From positions 1 through 64,000 of the forward strand of contig JBBDJB010000041.1 in assembly GCA_040880125.1 (NCBI GenBank): a stretch of DNA of 64,000 bases, written 5' to 3'. Made by a program: the position numbers and the translations under genes. Positions 31,839 through 41,900 of this stretch are shown piece by piece; within the stretch, counting starts at the first letter, position 1, and each line of letters opens with the position of its first letter. Below the pieces are notes generated by a model, which made no database searches, was not told where the DNA came from, and was given only the letters and a program-made list of their open reading frames with translations. This stretch comes from JBBDJB01 sp040880125. Its GTDB lineage: Bacteria; Planctomycetota; Planctomycetia; Pirellulales; JBBDJB01.

Positions 31839-34453
31839 TGCCTCGGCCCGCCTTGCTTGCGGCAGTGTGGTGCGGCGCGTGGATGGCGGCGGTGTACGCC
31901 TCCGCGCAATCCGATGATGCGGCGCAGCAGATTGACGCTGGTGCGGCGCGTGCGTTCTTCCGACAGCACTGCCTTAAGTGTCACGGCGAGCAAACCCAGG
32001 AGGCGAAACTGCGGCTGGATGGGCTCGCCGCCGATTTCGCCCGGGGCGAGGTGGCTGAGCGCTGGACGGAGGTGATGGACCGGCTGAACAGCGGCGAAAT
32101 GCCTCCTCCGGAAGAACCGCAGCCGGATGCGCAGCGGGTCGTCGCGATTACCGAGTGGATCGCCAAGTCGCTTGCGCAGGCAGCGGCCGATCGGCAGAGC
32201 AGCGGCGGCGAGGCCGTGCTGCGGCGTTTGAATCGCGACGAGTACAACAACACGATCCGCGATCTGTTGGCCGTCGACTTCCGCCCGGGTGACACCTTTC
32301 CCGCCGATCCGCCGGCGCACGGCTTCGACAACGTCGGCGCGGCGCTGCAGATCTCGCCGCTGCTGATGGAGAAGTATCTGAAGGCGGCGCGGGAAATTGT
32401 CGATCAAGCGATTGCGACCGGCGAGCGGCCGCCGAGCTACTCATGGCACCTGGAAGTGGAGGAGGCCCATCGCTCGAACGTTTTTCCCGGCCGCCAGAGC
32501 GCGGGCGAGGACGAGCTGTGGGTGCCCGACCGCATCACGCTGGGCCATCGCTACATCATCAAGGGCAGCGGCCAGGAAGTGCGAGACGGTATGGTCGTGC
32601 ACACCGGCTCCCAGGACGAATGGGGGAGCGGCTTCCGATGGTTCCGCGTGCCCAACACCGGCCGCTATCGCGTGCGTGTTCGAGCGGCGGCCCGGGTTCC
32701 GTCACGCCAGGAAGTGCTCGACTCGGTGCAGCGGATCATGCTGCAGCGAAATGTGGAACGCGATTGGAAGGACGACTCGGCCGCGGAGCAGGAGCGCAAG
32801 AAGGCGCAGTGGCTCGCCGATGAGTGGCCGCAAATCGCCGAGCACTTCCGCACCGATCCCATCTACGGCTACGGCGCTCCGCGGATGAAGGTCGCCACCG
32901 AGGGCCGTATCGTGCTGGGCGAGGTGAGCGTCGACGCGACGGTCGACGCGCCGCAGGTGTACGAGTTCGACTGCGAACTGACGCACAACCCGGCGGAGAC
33001 ACAAGGCATCGACATCACCAATAACTATCGGGTGCCACGACTGCTGGAGAACAACTGGTTTCTGCACCACCCGGACTTCGCCCGACCGGAGTTACTAGTC
33101 GATTGGGTCGAGCTGGAGGGCATCTACGCGGACGAGTGGCCGCCGGAAAGCCACTTGCGACTTTTTCCCTCGCCGCCGCCCGCTGGCAGTCGCGAGATCG
33201 ACTACGCCCGAGAGGTGCTCGCGCGCTTTATGGGGCGGGCCTATCGCCGGCCGGTCGAACAGGTCGAGGTCGATTCGATGCTCTCGCTCTTCGGGCAAGT
33301 ACGGCCGCACAAGGAGTCGTTCGAGGAAGCGATCAAAGTGCCGCTGACGGCGGTGCTCAGTTCGCCTCACTTTCTATTCCTCGTGGAGCCGGCCACCGCC
33401 GAGGGGCCGCAGTCGCTAAGTGACTACCAGATCGCCAGCCGGCTGTCGTACTTCCTGTGGAGCAGCATGCCGGACGACGCCCTGTTCACCCTGGCGGCCG
33501 AGGGCAAGCTGTCCGCGACCGACGCGCTCCGCAAGCAAGTTGACCGCATGCTGGCCGATCCGCGCAGCGGTGCGCTGGTCCGCAACTTCGCCGGGCAATG
33601 GCTGGGGCTGCGAGAAGTGGGGTCCAACCCGCCCGTCGAGAGCCTCTTCCCGCGATACGACTCGCACCTGGAGGAATCGATGGTGCGAGAGAGCGAGGCC
33701 TTCTTCGCCGAGATTTTGCAGCACGACCTCAGTGTCATGAATCTGATCCAGTCCGACTTCGCAATGCTCAACGAGCGGCTAGCCCGCTTCTACGGGATTC
33801 CCGAAGTGCGAGGCGATCGCTTTCGCCGCGTCGACTTGCCCGAGGGCGCGCGCCGCGGTGGCGTGCTGACGCAGGCCAGCGTGCTGACGCTCACCTCCAA
33901 TGGCACGCGCACCTCGCCGGTCGTGCGGGGCGTGTGGATTCTGGAGAACCTGCTGGGCGATCCGCCCCCGCCTCCGCCACCAGACGCAGGTGATCTGGCG
34001 CCAAGCGTGCCGGGCATCGACAAGGCCACGGTGCGCGATCGGCTCGAAGCGCACCGCCGCATTCCGCAGTGTGCCAGTTGTCATCAGAAGATCGACCCGC
34101 TGGGCTTCGCCTTGGAAAACTTCGATGCCCACGGTCGGTGGCGGGATCAATACGGCTTCGGCTACGAAGGCCGGGTGCATGGCGACGATCCGGTGGTCGA
34201 CGCCAGTGGCCGCCTGCCGGACGGCCGGCGGTTGGATGGAGTCGAAAGTCTGCAAGCAGTTCTGCTCGCCGACGAGGACCGCTTCTTGGCCTGCCTGACC
34301 GAGAAGATGATGATCTACGCGTTGGGCCGCGGCCTCGAAGCGCGCGACCGCCCGCTGCGCGACAAGCTGGTCGCCGACATGAAGGCCGACGGCTACACGC
34401 TGCGGAGCCTTATCAAGAGTATCGTCACGAGCGAAGCGTTCTTGACGAAGTGA
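31838..34453 (+). CDS. DUF1592-family planctomycete cytochrome c protein (DUF1587/1595/1592/1588/1585)
   Basis: The 871-residue exported protein has a signal peptide (LLAAVWCGAWMAAVYASAQ), a cytochrome-like heme motif CLKCHG (about residue 48), DUF1587 (RRLNRDEYNNTIRDLL), DUF1595 (FMGRAYRRPVEQVEV), DUF1592 (LTAVLSSPHFLFLVEP), DUF1588 (RRGGVLTQASVLTLTSNGTR, then a run of prolines) and DUF1585 with CASCHQKIDPLGFALENFD, a second CxxCH. The full set in this order is diagnostic of the family. It probably acts in the periplasm as an electron-transfer protein with its Tat-exported DUF1552 partner, whose gene it overlaps; substrate unknown. Confidence 0.93.
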   Translation: MPRPALLAAVWCGAWMAAVYASAQSDDAAQQIDAGAARAFFRQHCLKCHGEQTQEAKLRLDGLAADFARGEVAERWTEVMDRLNSGEMPPPEEPQPDAQRVVAITEWIAKSLAQAAADRQSSGGEAVLRRLNRDEYNNTIRDLLAVDFRPGDTFPADPPAHGFDNVGAALQISPLLMEKYLKAAREIVDQAIATGERPPSYSWHLEVEEAHRSNVFPGRQSAGEDELWVPDRITLGHRYIIKGSGQEVRDGMVVHTGSQDEWGSGFRWFRVPNTGRYRVRVRAAARVPSRQEVLDSVQRIMLQRNVERDWKDDSAAEQERKKAQWLADEWPQIAEHFRTDPIYGYGAPRMKVATEGRIVLGEVSVDATVDAPQVYEFDCELTHNPAETQGIDITNNYRVPRLLENNWFLHHPDFARPELLVDWVELEGIYADEWPPESHLRLFPSPPPAGSREIDYAREVLARFMGRAYRRPVEQVEVDSMLSLFGQVRPHKESFEEAIKVPLTAVLSSPHFLFLVEPATAEGPQSLSDYQIASRLSYFLWSSMPDDALFTLAAEGKLSATDALRKQVDRMLADPRSGALVRNFAGQWLGLREVGSNPPVESLFPRYDSHLEESMVRESEAFFAEILQHDLSVMNLIQSDFAMLNERLARFYGIPEVRGDRFRRVDLPEGARRGGVLTQASVLTLTSNGTRTSPVVRGVWILENLLGDPPPPPPPDAGDLAPSVPGIDKATVRDRLEAHRRIPQCASCHQKIDPLGFALENFDAHGRWRDQYGFGYEGRVHGDDPVVDASGRLPDGRRLDGVESLQAVLLADEDRFLACLTEKMMIYALGRGLEARDRPLRDKLVADMKADGYTLRSLIKSIVTSEAFLTK

Positions 34454-34472
34454 GCGGTATGTGGCGCCGGGC

Positions 34473-34495
34473 GACACAGATATTGCTGTCTGTGC
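34473..34495 (+). repeat. Palindromic repeat family A copy
   Basis: GACACAGATATTGC then TGTCTGTGC, just after the DUF1592 stop codon and 16 bases before a family C element. Confidence 0.6.
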
Positions 34496-34510
34496 ATGAG
34501 CAGCTCTATC

Positions 34511-34713
34511 GAAAAATGGGACTGGCTCGTTGCATAGCGAGGCCAACATCTCCTGACACCGGCCGGGTCATCGTGCCTGTCCCCCTTTTCACAGCCCCGC
34601 GAGAGTCGCACGCGCGGTGAATCCGAGGGCGCCGCAGAAAGGGGGACAGGCAGCGCGACACTACGCAATGCGAGAGGTAAATCGGCATCAAGCGCGGAGC
34701 CAGTCCCCTTTTC
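34511..34713. repeat. Nested inverted repeat (family C), about 200 bp
   Basis: The outer arms are GAAAAATGGGACTGGCTC (34511-34528) and GAGCCAGTCCCCTTTTC (34697-34713). The inner arms are GCCTGTCCCCCTTT (34575-34588) and its exact complement AAAGGGGGACAGGC (34638-34651). The whole unit could fold as a large double hairpin. It fills most of the gap between the convergent DUF1592 and PHA-type genes. A simpler relative is at 27864-27941. Confidence 0.75.
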
Positions 34714-34768
34714 TGCTCCGGCGTATTCGAGCTTTCAGACCGCATAGAAGCGGATGCTCCACCGACGC

Positions 34769-35071
34769 TCAACGCAAAAGCTTCGCCAGTTCATCGTGGA
34801 TCGACTTCTCGATCTTGCCCTTGAACATCATGGCGGCGAAGGGGATCTCGCCGTTCATCTTCACCTCGGGCGTGTCGGCGACCAAGTCGCCCTTGATCGT
34901 GAAGCCGAAGGTCGTAAAGCGGAAGTGCAGCACGTTCCCCTCCCACGACTGCTCCAGGTCGCTGACCTGGTCGCCATAGTCCTTTTTCACTCTCTCGGTG
35001 AAGTGTGATAGCCGCTCGACGGCCTGCTCCTGGGTGAGCTGGTGGGGGACGGTAACGGAGAATTTGGGCAT
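34769..35071 (-). CDS. Polyhydroxyalkanoic acid system family protein (PF09650-like)
   Basis: The 100-residue protein has the look of the PHA_gran_rgn family: an N-terminal strand FSVTVPHQLTQEQAVERL, the helix following it, then beta strands WEGNVLHFRFTTFGFTIKG and the GEIPFAAMMFKGKIEKSI end. Members are found near polyhydroxyalkanoate genes in some bacteria, but none are here, and the name is historical. The frame is open upstream to 35122, but homology begins at the ATG at 35071. Confidence 0.78.
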   Translation of the reverse strand: MPKFSVTVPHQLTQEQAVERLSHFTERVKKDYGDQVSDLEQSWEGNVLHFRFTTFGFTIKGDLVADTPEVKMNGEIPFAAMMFKGKIEKSIHDELAKLLR

Positions 35072-35412
35072 GCTGATCCTCAATTTTGCCGATTCGGGCG
35101 AAATATTATGAAACCTTCGCACCGGAACGAGCGTATGGTCCGATAGCGGGGATGGTACGTGTCAAGCGGTGAGGCGGTCCCGTCGACTGCCACGGCGGCT
35201 CTATTCGGGGCGGTTGTTGGGTCGCCGCCGATTGCCGGTTTTTCCAAGTGTAACACACGCCTCTGCCGAAGAAACGAGCCCGCCGCGCGGCGGCAGCGGG
35301 CCGCCCTTATCTCCTCCCCGGGCGGGGCCTATAATTGGCACACGTGGGCAATTTGTGCCGGGTGGGTACCCAAGTCCGCGTTCCCGTGCGGCGACCCAGG
35401 AGCGATTTGCAG
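35072..35412. promoter_or_regulatory. Divergent region with a TATAAT box upstream of the 35413 gene
   Basis: About 340 bases with no gene. A perfect TATAAT occurs at 35330-35335 on the forward strand, roughly 75 bases before the next ATG; the region 17 bases upstream (TTATCT) is only a weak -35. The G+C-rich CCCGGGCGGGG just before it may mark an operator, but that is speculative. Confidence 0.4.
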
Positions 35413-36036
35413 ATGAAGCGTCAATATCGGGGAGTGGCGATCGGAGCAGTAGTCGTGCTGATGGCAGCGCTGTCGGCGGCGGCTGGAGTCTACTCGCTGA
35501 TGTTCCGACTGCCGTCCCCCGCCGAGGCCGACGTCGAGGGCCTCTTTCGCTGGCTGGTCACGCGCGATTTGGCGGATGAATCGTCCGAGATTCGCCGGCA
35601 ACTCATCGCGCGGCTGGAGCCCGAGCTAGATCGGGGCATCGAGTTGAGCAGCGTGGAAGATCGGCTCGATCGAGAACAGCTGGCACAGTTCGAGAAGAAC
35701 ATCGATCGGCTGTTGGCCGACTGGTACGTTACCCAGTGCCAGACGTACTTTGCCACGCCCACCGACCAGCGCCGGCAACATCTAGATGCCCTGCTCGACC
35801 GCGTGTCGGCCTGGAACGTCAGCGAGCTGCTGGCCCAATTCGAAGCGGTCAGTGACACGCGGGCCGCGCCGAAACAGAACCCGCTGCTTCAGCTTTCCCA
35901 GCGGATGAATTCATGGAATGCCGAGGCCGCGCCGGAGCAGCAGGCGGCACTGAAAAAGTTTCAGGCCGATCTGCAAGCCCGGGCGCTGTGGCGCTCGGTG
36001 TCCGGCACCGTGGGCCGGTGGATGTCGCTTAAGTAG
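35413..36036 (+). CDS. Membrane-anchored hypothetical protein, helical
   Basis: The 207-residue product has an N-terminal membrane anchor (GVAIGAVVVLMAALSAAAGVY) and a soluble helical part rich in charged residues (LFRWLVTRDLADESSEIR, LDREQLAQFEKNIDRLL, DALLDRVSAWNVSELLAQ). I do not recognise a family. The wording resembles planctomycete-only proteins. The ATG at 35413 was chosen over an upstream in-frame start because the anchor begins there and a TATAAT box lies between the two. Confidence 0.65.
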   Translation: MKRQYRGVAIGAVVVLMAALSAAAGVYSLMFRLPSPAEADVEGLFRWLVTRDLADESSEIRRQLIARLEPELDRGIELSSVEDRLDREQLAQFEKNIDRLLADWYVTQCQTYFATPTDQRRQHLDALLDRVSAWNVSELLAQFEAVSDTRAAPKQNPLLQLSQRMNSWNAEAAPEQQAALKKFQADLQARALWRSVSGTVGRWMSLK

Positions 36037-36139
36037 GCGCGCGTGCGGCGCCGTCGGCTCACTAGCGCCCAGCGCTACCGCGACGCCGGCATAGCACCGC
36101 AACCTCGCCAGCTTCTGAGCAGCGCTGCTCAAGGCCAGA

Positions 36140-36343
36140 CTACCGCAGCGTCTCCTCGTCGTAATCAGTGCGATCGTGCACGTGCCACAAGGGCAGGCCT
36201 TCTTGAATACGCCGGGCGAGGATTTGAAGCTTCTCTCCCGTTCCCGGCATGGCCGTAGTCGAATCGAACTGTTCGTCATCGACGTCGTCAGGCTCGAAAT
36301 CCCACAGCCCCATTCTGATGGCGTCCAGCACGGAGTTTGGCAC
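36140..36343 (-). CDS. Small hypothetical planctomycete protein
   Basis: Starting at the GTG at 36343, 7 bases after a GGAGA ribosome site, the 67-residue product reads PNSVLDAIRMGLWDFEPDD, then an acidic stretch and EKLQILARRIQEGLPLWHVHD. It is acidic and probably cytoplasmic. No enzyme motif is seen. A longer frame to 36421 exists but has no ribosome site. I believe similar short proteins occur in other planctomycetes, but this is from memory only. Confidence 0.6.
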   Translation of the reverse strand: MPNSVLDAIRMGLWDFEPDDVDDEQFDSTTAMPGTGEKLQILARRIQEGLPLWHVHDRTDYDEETLR

Positions 36344-36562
36344 TGTAGTTCTCCATTCTTCCAGGACGATTTGAACCCACCGGACGAGAAACCGGTGCGC
36401 GCCAGAAGACTCGCGAACCACTCCGGCTCCCCTGCCGGATCATCCTTTGCGTCGCAAGTAAGCCAAAGAGTATGGCGGCTCTCGATGAAATGTCAAGCAA
36501 TTCTTAAAAGGCTCCGCCGGCGCAGGATATACGGGCGGGCGGTGGCGTGGCATGGCAAGTAT

Positions 36563-37303
36563 TCACCACGCATGTTCCCGCGAAACAGCCTCGTTGCACG
36601 TGTCGCACGTTGCGCGCAGCGCGTGGGCCAGCGCCCGAACCCGCTGCTCGCAGATCTGCGATTGCCGGCCCGCGCGACACACTGCGCCGCGGACCGCAAC
36701 GAGATCGGGCGCAAGCGCAACGGCGAGGGAAATTGATTCGGCGGCTAACGATCCGGCCAATACCAGCCGGCTGCCGTGTTCGCGAACGCTCTGGCAGAAC
36801 TCGCCCAACTGGGGCGCCGGCCACGCGTTGAAAAGAGACGCACCGTGCTTGAAGTAGGTATCGATCAGCACGGTTTTGCAGCCGATCACCCGGGCCTCTT
36901 TTAGCACCTCCCACGGCGCCGGCGCTCCGGCCGCCTGCCAGTCGGCGTACACCACCGCGACCGGCGCAGCCGGCGCGTGAAGCCTGCAAGCCTGACGCCA
37001 CCGCCGCGGCCAGTCGTGCAGTCCAATACTGCGAGCCAGGCCGATCTTGGCGTGCGAAATTCCCGGCGGCAACTTGTGTAGTTCCGACGGAGATAGATCG
37101 TCCAGTTCGCCCAGCGCTGCGCTGACCGGACATCGTCCGTCGACCGCAGCGAGCACTTCGCGCACCACGTCCGACTCGGCCGCGCCCAAGGCACCGCGGG
37201 CGGGCTCCTTCACGTCGATCCAGTCCGCGCCGCCGGCCAAGGCGGCACCGGCCTCCTCGGCATTGCGCACGCTAACCATTAGCGACACTCGGTGCGCGCT
37301 CAC
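36563..37303 (-). CDS. mfnB: (5-formylfuran-3-yl)methyl phosphate synthase family protein (MfnB-like)
   Basis: MfnB joins two glyceraldehyde-3-phosphates to the furan precursor of methanofuran, the C1 carrier of methanogens; some planctomycetes carry archaeal-type C1 genes. The 246-residue product has the family signature DWIDVKEPARGALG, with D30 and K32 matching the catalytic Asp/Lys, K86 in HAKIGLA, and the conserved KTVLIDTYFKHG with Asp and Lys near residue 155. The fold is a TIM barrel. It overlaps by 4 bases (ATGA) the stop codon of the membrane protein gene upstream, so the two are translated together. No other methanofuran gene is nearby. Confidence 0.88.
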   Translation of the reverse strand: MSAHRVSLMVSVRNAEEAGAALAGGADWIDVKEPARGALGAAESDVVREVLAAVDGRCPVSAALGELDDLSPSELHKLPPGISHAKIGLARSIGLHDWPRRWRQACRLHAPAAPVAVVYADWQAAGAPAPWEVLKEARVIGCKTVLIDTYFKHGASLFNAWPAPQLGEFCQSVREHGSRLVLAGSLAAESISLAVALAPDLVAVRGAVCRAGRQSQICEQRVRALAHALRATCDTCNEAVSREHAW

Positions 37304-37839
37304 TTCGTCGATGCTCCCTTTTTGGCGGCAGCCAGTCGTTGATTCAATCGCCGCACCGTTTTCTCATCGAGCGGCTCGCACCACGTGCCGCGAATGGTGA
37401 CGTAGCTGTCGCACCAGTTGCCCAGCGACGGATTGACCTCGACGTGCGACCACGATTCGTCGCGGGGCGATAATCTCGCGACGACTGTGACAGTCTGCGG
37501 TCCGTCGGTATGGTCGGGCGACGGCACGGCCGCCCCCTGCCCCATCAGAAAACCCTCAACCACGTCCAGTGGCACGGCCACCGGCCCCCCCGACCGCAGG
37601 AAGAACAGCACGTGCCCGTTGCGATAGGCGATCCGCGGTCGCGTCAGTTGCCACGCGAGACCGGCGAGCAGGAGTACACCGAGAACGAGCAGCCCCCAGC
37701 CGGTGATCGTCCACCCTGTGGCGGTGGCACCGGGAATGACCTCCAGGACCAGCAGCAGGCCGAGCAGCGCGGCAATTGCCGGGGCGGACATGCCGAACAA
37801 CAGGGCCCGGCGGTTCGGTTTCAGCCACGTCTCTTGCAT
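37300..37839 (-). CDS. Two-helix membrane protein of unknown function, coupled to mfnB
   Basis: The 179-residue protein has two membrane helices (APAIAALLGLLLVLEVIPG and GWGLLVLGVLLLAGLAW) and a soluble C-terminal domain with beta character (IAYRNGHVLFFLRSGGP, VTVVARLSPRDESW, DSYVTIRGTW) ending in a basic tail. I do not recognise the family. Its stop codon overlaps the mfnB start by 4 bases, which suggests coordinated production. The frame runs on upstream to 38181, but homology-like features begin at 37839. Confidence 0.7.
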   Translation of the reverse strand: MQETWLKPNRRALLFGMSAPAIAALLGLLLVLEVIPGATATGWTITGWGLLVLGVLLLAGLAWQLTRPRIAYRNGHVLFFLRSGGPVAVPLDVVEGFLMGQGAAVPSPDHTDGPQTVTVVARLSPRDESWSHVEVNPSLGNWCDSYVTIRGTWCEPLDEKTVRRLNQRLAAAKKGASTK

Positions 37840-38241
37840 GCTGAGCGTCAATGCGAGGAATGGATCAAGCGGCCAATGTACCGTCTTGGGCGTCGTTTGC
37901 GCAGGCCGCCGGGCTAGTCGTTGCGAGAATTCGCGGATCGTAACGGTTGTAAGAGTGCTTCCGCGGGAAGTGCCACACAGGCCGGCATCTCGCCGGCGGC
38001 CTGTGCCCCTTGTCGGCTCGCGGCTATAACCTAAAGTTTCACGTTGGCGGCGATTTGCGGCGCTACATCCGCGCCGCCGATTCCACGAATATCCTTCCGT
38101 GAGTCTGCCGGCACCGTCAACGCCCGCCAAGCGTGCCGCAGCAGGTGCTAGGATCGGGCGCGAAACCGCGCGTCGCATCAAGCACGTTTCACGCGAGGTG
38201 ATGGATTACCCGAACGTCGATTCAGCCAGTCGAACACCGCC
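37840..38241. other. Divergent intergenic region with one palindrome, no gene
   Basis: About 400 bases between the divergent coupled pair and the antiporter gene. The only structure recognised is the hairpin at 37976-38005. Confidence 0.45.
37976..38005. repeat. CACAGGCC/GGCCTGTG hairpin
   Basis: CACAGGCC (37976-37983) pairs with GGCCTGTG (37998-38005), with GCCGGC repeats extending the stem inward. It looks like another dispersed palindrome of the kind scattered in this window and could sit in the leader of either divergent gene. Confidence 0.55.
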
Positions 38242-39879
38242 ATGATGAGCGAGCACTCTTCCTACGGCTCCGGCCGGAGCGTCTGCTGGGCCATTTTTTG
38301 CATCGCCGCCTTGTACGTGGCAGCGTTGGCAGTGGGGCTTCCGCAAGAGGGGACGGCCCGCATTGTGGCGGCCGCCCATCACGACGAGCCGGCCGGTGAA
38401 GCGGAACACGCCGAGACAGCGCCAGAGGCAACGGAAGCAGAACTGGCCGGCCCCGAACCAAGTGAACCTGAAACCGTCGAACATCATACCCCAGCGGCAG
38501 CTCCACCGGTGTGGACCGTGCTGCCGTTTGTGCTGTTGCTCGGGGCCATTGCCCTCTTTCCGCTCATCCCAGCCACCGCGCACTGGTGGGAGTCGAACCT
38601 GCACCGGGTCTACGTCGCCGCTGGGCTCGGCCTGGTGACGCTGCTCTACTTCGCATTTTTCCACCATGCGCCGATCGAAGGGCATTGGCCTGCGCATCAC
38701 GCCGTTGCGCCGACGTCGACTGGCCCCCAGTGGCAGTTTGTCAGGACGGTCTTCGAGAATGCCATCTTCCATGAATACGTGCCGTTCATCGTGCTCTTGT
38801 TCAGCTTGTACACGATCAGCGGCGGCGTCCGCATCGAAGGCGACCTGCGCGCCAACCCGATGACCAACGCCACGTTTATTGCCGTGGGCGGGCTGTTGGC
38901 GAGTTTCGTCGGCACCACCGGGGCGGCGATGCTACTCATCCGCCCCTTGCTGGAGACCAACCGAGAGCGGAAGCACGTACAGCACACGGTGGTGTTCTTC
39001 ATCTTCATCGTCTGCAATTGCGGTGGCTGCCTGCTGCCGATCGGCGACCCGCCGCTGTTCTTAGGCTACTTGCGCGGCGTGCCGTTTCTGTGGACGCTGA
39101 ACCTGTGGGAGCCCTGGCTGTGGACCAACGGTCTGCTGCTGGCGATCTACTGCGCACTGGACCAGTTCGTGTTCTATCCGCGGGAACGACTGGCCGACAT
39201 CCAGCGCGACATCCAGCAGGTTCGGCGGCTGAAGATCCAGGGGCTGGCGATGAATGGCTTGCTGCTGATCGGCGTTATTTTTTCGGTGGCGCTGCTCGAT
39301 CCGAGCAAGACATTCCCGGGCACCAGTTGGCACCCGTGGCTTTATTTGCGGGAGATCGTCCAACTTCTGCTGGTGGGCGCTTCGCTATGGTTGGGGTCAC
39401 GGGCCGTGCGGCAGGCGAACCGGTTCAACTATCACGCCATCGTCGAGGTGGCGGCCCTGTTTTGCGGAATCTTCATCTGCATGCAACCGGCGTTAATGAT
39501 CTTGAACGTCGCGGGACCGCGCCTCAAAGAGATGGGCATGGACAACGCCATGGCTTTCTTCTGGACGACAGGGGGGCTTTCGGCGATTCTCGATAATGCG
39601 CCGACGTACGTCGTGTTCTTTGAGACTGCCCGATCGAGCGTGCCACCGGGAGTGGATACTGTGGCCGGTGTGGCCGTCACACAACTGGTAGCCATCAGCC
39701 TCGGAGCCGTATTCATGGGCGCGATGACGTACATCGGCAATGGGCCGAACTTCATGGTCCGCGCGATCGCCGAGACCGAAGGCGTTCGGATGCCGAGCTT
39801 CTTCGGCTACATCCTCTTCTATAGTGTGCCCATACTTCTACCGGTGCTGGGATTCGTCACTTGGCGGTTTCTGATGTAG
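38242..39879 (+). CDS. Sodium:proton antiporter family protein
   Basis: The 545-residue membrane protein has ten or more hydrophobic helices. Signatures of this antiporter group are SGGVRIEGDL, GTTGAAMLLIRPLL, CLLPIGDPPLFLGYL and the segment around GGLSAILDNAPTYVVF. Between the first and second helix lies an unusual acidic, His-bearing stretch (about residues 45-90: HHDEPAGEAEHAE, EPSEPETVEHH), which could bind metal or sense pH. Such antiporters exchange sodium for protons across the cytoplasmic membrane. The start is at the first of two adjacent ATG codons. Confidence 0.88.
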   Translation: MMSEHSSYGSGRSVCWAIFCIAALYVAALAVGLPQEGTARIVAAAHHDEPAGEAEHAETAPEATEAELAGPEPSEPETVEHHTPAAAPPVWTVLPFVLLLGAIALFPLIPATAHWWESNLHRVYVAAGLGLVTLLYFAFFHHAPIEGHWPAHHAVAPTSTGPQWQFVRTVFENAIFHEYVPFIVLLFSLYTISGGVRIEGDLRANPMTNATFIAVGGLLASFVGTTGAAMLLIRPLLETNRERKHVQHTVVFFIFIVCNCGGCLLPIGDPPLFLGYLRGVPFLWTLNLWEPWLWTNGLLLAIYCALDQFVFYPRERLADIQRDIQQVRRLKIQGLAMNGLLLIGVIFSVALLDPSKTFPGTSWHPWLYLREIVQLLLVGASLWLGSRAVRQANRFNYHAIVEVAALFCGIFICMQPALMILNVAGPRLKEMGMDNAMAFFWTTGGLSAILDNAPTYVVFFETARSSVPPGVDTVAGVAVTQLVAISLGAVFMGAMTYIGNGPNFMVRAIAETEGVRMPSFFGYILFYSVPILLPVLGFVTWRFLM

Positions 39880-39974
39880 CCGGCTTCCTGAAAAGCCCCG
39901 GCGGAGATGCGGAGTCTTCCAGACATCCCTCGCTGTGCTGAATCGGCCACACGATTCGAAAGGCGACGCGCTGC

Positions 39975-41408
<1,434 letters not shown>

Positions 41409-41900
41409 TGCGTGTCGCTCCTGTGCGCAGCGCCTGTCTTGCCATGATTTACTAGACTACTCGGCTCGATCGAGCGAACTCCGTTGTAACCGCTGGCGAG
41501 GTCGGCAGCAATTGTCGGCCTCCGGCGAGCGGGAGATCGGCGGTACGGGCGCCTGCGTCGAGGTGTCGCCAGCGGCGGCAGGTTGTCGCTGAAAGTGCAT
41601 CGTAGCGGCAATTCGTAGCGGTCCGGAAACGGTAAGCCGAGTCTGTCGCTGGGAAATTGGTGCGGCTGAGGCGATCGATCCAGGGCTTTCGCAGATATGG
41701 CGCGCCGCTTGCAGATCGGCACGTGCGAACACTGCGGCCCGGGGTAGCGGCGCTTCCCCCGCGGGCGGAAGCGACGGAGGCGGCGATTCAGACGAGAAGC
41801 GGGGAGATACTGTTCGCATTTCAGCCCGCACACCGGTAGATTGTTACCGAAAGACCAGGACCCAAGTTCCCGAACGAGTACGTCAACTGAGGAGGAAAAC
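41409..41900. other. Divergent intergenic region, no gene recognised
   Basis: About 490 bases between the glycosidase and the YTV-repeat gene. Short open frames here are shadows. The only clear signal is the strong AGGAGG ribosome site (41890-41895) for the YTV gene. Confidence 0.45.

Noticed and set aside
34769..35071. A polyhydroxyalkanoate storage locus
   Set aside because: Only one protein of the PHA-system family is here, without synthase, depolymerase or phasin genes, so no pathway is claimed.
36422..36562. Extended gene over the gap between the 67-residue protein and mfnB
   Set aside because: Open frames here have no ribosome site and overlap real genes in other frames.
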